From Gammaproteobacteria bacterium (GTDB taxonomy: Bacteria; Pseudomonadota; Gammaproteobacteria; S012-40), in assembly GCA_029883265.1 (NCBI GenBank), contig JAOUJM010000017.1:1-41059 (forward strand): a stretch of DNA of 41,059 nucleotides. The letters run 5' to 3'. The notes under the pieces were generated by a model. It did no database searches, was not told the DNA's origin, and saw nothing but the letters and a program-made list of their open reading frames with translations. Both the position numbers and the translations under genes were made by a program. The first letter of the stretch is position 1; every line of letters starts with the position of its first letter. Shown in pieces: positions 37,284 to 41,059 of this stretch.

Positions 37284-38543
37284 TTATTGTCGAATATGGC
37301 CATCACCTAACACAATATATTTCTGAGAAGTTAACCCTTCTAACCCCACTGGACCGCGCACATGAAACTTGTCGGTACTAATGCCGATTTCCGCGCCTAA
37401 TCCATATTCAAAGCCATCGGCAAATCGAGTCGATGCATTGACCATAACCGAACTGGAATCAATTTCCGCAAGAAAACGTCGCGCCCGAGAGTAATCTTCA
37501 GTCACGATCGCGTCGGTATGCGCTGAACTATAACGATGAATATGTTCCATAGCTTCATCCAAATCTTTTACGACTTTGATCGCCAAAATTGGTGCAAGAT
37601 ATTCTTCTGCCCAGTCACTTTCGCTAGCACTATTGATTCCAGATAAAATCGCTCTTGTCGCTTCGCAGCCACGCAATTCCACACCTTCGCTTTGATATTT
37701 TTCTGCAAGCACGGGCAACACGTGACGCGCAATTTCCTGCGCCACAAGCAATGTCTCCATGGTATTACAGGTGCCATAACGTTGCGTTTTTGCATTATAG
37801 GCAATATCAACCGCCTTATTCACATCAGCTTTGTCATCAATATAGACATGACAAACACCATCTAGATGTTTAATCACTGGCACGGTAGCTTCTTTGCTCA
37901 CGCGCTCGATTAATCCTTTACCGCCACGAGGTACAATCACATCGACGTATTCAGGCATTTGAATCATGGCGCCAACCGCTGCACGATCGGTCGTCTCGAC
38001 TACTTGCACTGCCGTGTCCGGCAAACCGGCTTTACGTAAACCTGCTGCAATACATTTGGCAATAGCCTGATTAGATTCGATCGCTTCTGAACCTCCACGA
38101 AGAATCGCAGCATTACCGGATTTCAAACATAAAGCAGCTGCATCAGCGGTTACGTTGGGACGTGATTCATAAATTATTCCGACTACGCCTAAAGGCACAC
38201 GCATGTGGCCCACTTGAATTCCACTGGGACGATAATTCAGGTTACTAATTTCACCCACAGGATCGGGCAAAGTCGCCACCTGTTGCAATCCTTCGGCCAT
38301 GGCTTGAATGCGGGATTCATTCAGTTCTAAACGATCTAACAAAGCTGCGTCCAAACCATTTTTTGCACCGGCTTGCATATCTTTGTGATTCGCAGCCTGA
38401 ATAACATTCGCCTGCGCTAGAATTTCTTCAGCCATCGCGAGCAAGGCTTGATTTTTTTCCTGGGTGGTAGCACGCGCCAAACGCCGTGCGGCTGTGCGCG
38501 CCTGAGAACCCAAAGTTTGCATGTATTGATTCACATCATTCAT
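37284..38543 (-). CDS. proA: Gamma-glutamyl phosphate reductase
   Basis: NADPH-dependent reductase that makes glutamate semialdehyde for proline synthesis. At 419 residues it is close to the 417 of E. coli. Seen are [29 protein letters not shown] near 118-145 (as blocks), [12 protein letters not shown] near 210, the catalytic Cys in [14 protein letters not shown] near 257, and [23 protein letters not shown] with [11 protein letters not shown] near the end. The gene lies between holA (19-base gap) and nadD, the arrangement of several gammaproteobacteria. No proB is in the window. Confidence 0.97.
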   Translation of the reverse strand: MNDVNQYMQTLGSQARTAARRLARATTQEKNQALLAMAEEILAQANVIQAANHKDMQAGAKNGLDAALLDRLELNESRIQAMAEGLQQVATLPDPVGEISNLNYRPSGIQVGHMRVPLGVVGIIYESRPNVTADAAALCLKSGNAAILRGGSEAIESNQAIAKCIAAGLRKAGLPDTAVQVVETTDRAAVGAMIQMPEYVDVIVPRGGKGLIERVSKEATVPVIKHLDGVCHVYIDDKADVNKAVDIAYNAKTQRYGTCNTMETLLVAQEIARHVLPVLAEKYQSEGVELRGCEATRAILSGINSASESDWAEEYLAPILAIKVVKDLDEAMEHIHRYSSAHTDAIVTEDYSRARRFLAEIDSSSVMVNASTRFADGFEYGLGAEIGISTDKFHVRGPVGLEGLTSQKYIVLGDGHIRQ

Positions 38544-38562
38544 TGATCTTTCTCGGTCTTTT

Positions 38563-39567
38563 TTAATTGCTTAACAGCGGTTTACCTGACATGGCAAAAC
38601 CCAATTTTAATAATTCATCCCATTCATTACCACGACGTTGACCTTTTATCACTTGGTCCACGGCTAAACAGTGTTGAAGTAAGCGTAAATAATGGGATTT
38701 TGGCCTTGGTGTCGCCATATAACCCGAATTTCCAGTATAACGCTTATGACTTGCCTGAGTATTAAAATTAGCTTTTGCACCTGCATGAGGGTTAGGCGAA
38801 ATATTTTCGCGTATCGCGCGGCTCAGCGCCCAAAGCATTAAACTGGCGGCCAAGCCGGAGGCTCTCAACCCATTAAAAATATTAACAAAACGTTTAACAT
38901 CGCCACTATTAGCGGCTTCCGCCAATGCAAATACATCATATTGCGCACTATCGCCTACAGCTGCTAACACATCTTGCGCCGTCACTCTTTGATCACAGAG
39001 CAATGCCAATTTTTCTATTTCCTGCTTGGCTGCGAGCAAGTTTCCTTCCACACGTTCGATTAATAATTCGACAGCTTCGCGGTCAGCATTTAAGCCTTGA
39101 GCTCGCAAACGCTGATTAATCCATTGCGGCAATTTGTCCGCTTTAATTGGCCATACTGTTACGTGGACACCAACCTGCTCAATTTGTTTCAGCCATTTGG
39201 AACGCAAACCGTCTTTTTCAATACGTGGCATCGTTAAAAGTAACAGTGTATCTTCCGGCAGTATCTCACAATATTTCTGCATGACCTGCGAACCAGCCGT
39301 ACCAATTTTGCTGCTATAAGCACGTAGTTCAATGACACGTTTTTCCGCAAACAACGACATGCTGCCTGCACTTTCAAGTAATCGTTCCCAAGCAAAGTCT
39401 TTCTCAACATGCATGACTTCACGCTCGCTGAAACCATGAGTTTTCGCACACGCACGAATCGCATCAGCCGCCTCAATTTGCAATAAGGCCTCATCACCGC
39501 TGACCAAATAAATCGGCGCTATGGTCTTTTTCAGCTCATCATTTAACTGCCATGATGGAATTTTCAC
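38563..39567 (-). CDS. holA: DNA polymerase III subunit delta
   Basis: Clamp-loader subunit that opens the beta ring. I start at the GTG at 39567 (GAGG five bases upstream), which gives 334 residues, close to the 343 of E. coli HolA; the frame is open to 39678 but that extension overlaps lptE and is unlike the family. The protein begins [28 protein letters not shown], a usual HolA start, with KRVIELRAY near 77, [14 protein letters not shown] near 178 and the WALSRAIRE segment of domain III near 250. An Asn/His-rich stretch near residue 270 ([17 protein letters not shown]) departs from the family. lptE lies 10 bases upstream. Confidence 0.95.
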   Translation of the reverse strand: MKIPSWQLNDELKKTIAPIYLVSGDEALLQIEAADAIRACAKTHGFSEREVMHVEKDFAWERLLESAGSMSLFAEKRVIELRAYSSKIGTAGSQVMQKYCEILPEDTLLLLTMPRIEKDGLRSKWLKQIEQVGVHVTVWPIKADKLPQWINQRLRAQGLNADREAVELLIERVEGNLLAAKQEIEKLALLCDQRVTAQDVLAAVGDSAQYDVFALAEAANSGDVKRFVNIFNGLRASGLAASLMLWALSRAIRENISPNPHAGAKANFNTQASHKRYTGNSGYMATPRPKSHYLRLLQHCLAVDQVIKGQRRGNEWDELLKLGFAMSGKPLLSN

Positions 39568-39577
39568 ATTAGCCTCT

Positions 39578-40048
39578 TTATAAAAACGATAAACGACGCA
39601 AAACCTGTTGTGCTGCTTGTAATAGCAATTCATCTTTAATGCGCTGAATTTCGCTATCGCTCGCCAGCAACTGATCACTGCTAAAACTATAATCTCGACT
39701 CAAAACGATGTTTTCTGAATCCAAAAGCATTTGTTTGTCTGTATTTTGAATCGAATAAAGCGCATTGAGTTTCAATTCATATTGAATTGGCTGTCCACTC
39801 GCGTCCATCGTGAGAATGCGTTTTTGCCAAGTAGTGCTACCCAGCACAATCGTCGATTTTGCTTTGGTCGCATCCTCGGCGGCAAATCCTTGCTGGTTTA
39901 ACAGCGATTGTAAAACTTGCCCCAAAGCTTGATTTGCATACTCCACAAATACCGGCGCATATTGTGCAGGCACGCTCACGCTACCACGCAAATGAAACCC
40001 GCAGGCACTGCAAATCACTAATAGAAGCGAAACCAAAAAAAGACGCAT
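39578..40048 (-). CDS. lptE: LPS-assembly lipoprotein LptE
   Basis: Outer-membrane lipoprotein that plugs the LptD barrel in LPS export. The start is the ATG at 40048; a TTG three codons earlier is less likely. It gives 156 residues with a signal segment MRLFLVSLLLVICSAC, lipobox Cys16 and the family's CGFHLRG right after it. The middle strand pattern (YELKLNALYSIQNTDKQ) and the end DELLLQAAQQVLRRL also fit. It is 11 bases after leuS and 10 before holA, the conserved order. Confidence 0.96.
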   Translation of the reverse strand: MRLFLVSLLLVICSACGFHLRGSVSVPAQYAPVFVEYANQALGQVLQSLLNQQGFAAEDATKAKSTIVLGSTTWQKRILTMDASGQPIQYELKLNALYSIQNTDKQMLLDSENIVLSRDYSFSSDQLLASDSEIQRIKDELLLQAAQQVLRRLSFL

Positions 40049-40059
40049 CGATTTCAACC

Positions 40060-41059
<1,000 letters not shown>

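Noticed and set aside
39568-39678. The upstream extension of holA to 39678
   Set aside because: It overlaps the lptE coding region, lacks family similarity, and the GTG at 39567 has a good ribosome site.

Overview
This 41 kb window looks like the chromosome of a free-living, aerobic gammaproteobacterium of moderately low GC. The window does not fix the genus. The evidence is the run leuS-lptE-holA-proA-nadD-rsfS-rlmH, the run maf-rng-yhdP-nitrilase-tldD-pmbA, LPS genes (lptE, an lpxL-type acyltransferase), yhdP, ampE, oxygen-dependent hemF together with hemJ, and nudE-cysQ. Most genes are housekeeping genes. I see no phage, insertion sequence, CRISPR array or integrase. Layout from left to right: (a) 1-2.6 kb, minus strand: a rhodanese gene followed by the 5' two-thirds-length fragment of metH, which runs off the left edge. 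(b) 2.6-3.5 kb, plus strand: a lone lipid A-type acyltransferase. (c) 3.5-8.1 kb, minus strand: purD-purE-tsaC-hemF and a tetraheme UshA-like lipoprotein in one tight operon. (d) 8.4-12.9 kb: a small pentapeptide-repeat protein, then cysQ, nudE, hemJ and a ClC transporter on the minus strand, and a YqaA/DedA-type protein on the plus strand. (e) 12.9-17.6 kb, plus strand: a PPP-type phosphatase and a 1275-residue DUF3683/FAD/Fe-S oxidoreductase. (f) 17.6-21.5 kb, minus strand: a lipoprotein and patatin pair, then an alpha/beta hydrolase and Rieske pair with its own good sigma70-like promoter. (g) 21.8-24.2 kb, plus strand: a full-length heavy-metal P-type ATPase homologue in which nearly every catalytic motif has changed. 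(h) 24.2-26 kb: ampE, a tRNA-Arg(CCG) with promoter and terminator, and a small secreted protein. (i) 26-41 kb, minus strand: pmbA back through leuS, a nearly unbroken collinear block. Functionally the genes group into envelope biogenesis and maintenance (LpxL-like, LptE, YhdP, AmpE, two lipoproteins, patatin), haem and redox (HemF, HemJ, tetraheme protein, Rieske protein, DUF3683 enzyme), nucleotide and cofactor metabolism (PurD, PurE, NadD, NudE, CysQ, Maf) and translation/RNA (LeuRS, TsaC, RlmH, RsfS, RNase G, tRNA). The strongest candidate for something undescribed is the degenerate P-type ATPase at 21810-24191. It is an intact 793-codon ORF that keeps the fold landmarks and the phosphorylatable Asp but has lost the CPC, TGES, TGDN and GDGxND signatures. 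It stands divergently opposite a DUF4398-like lipoprotein that has no OmpA domain. A second pattern is that all four convergent protein-gene pairs abut or overlap at their 3' ends, with no intrinsic terminator visible.
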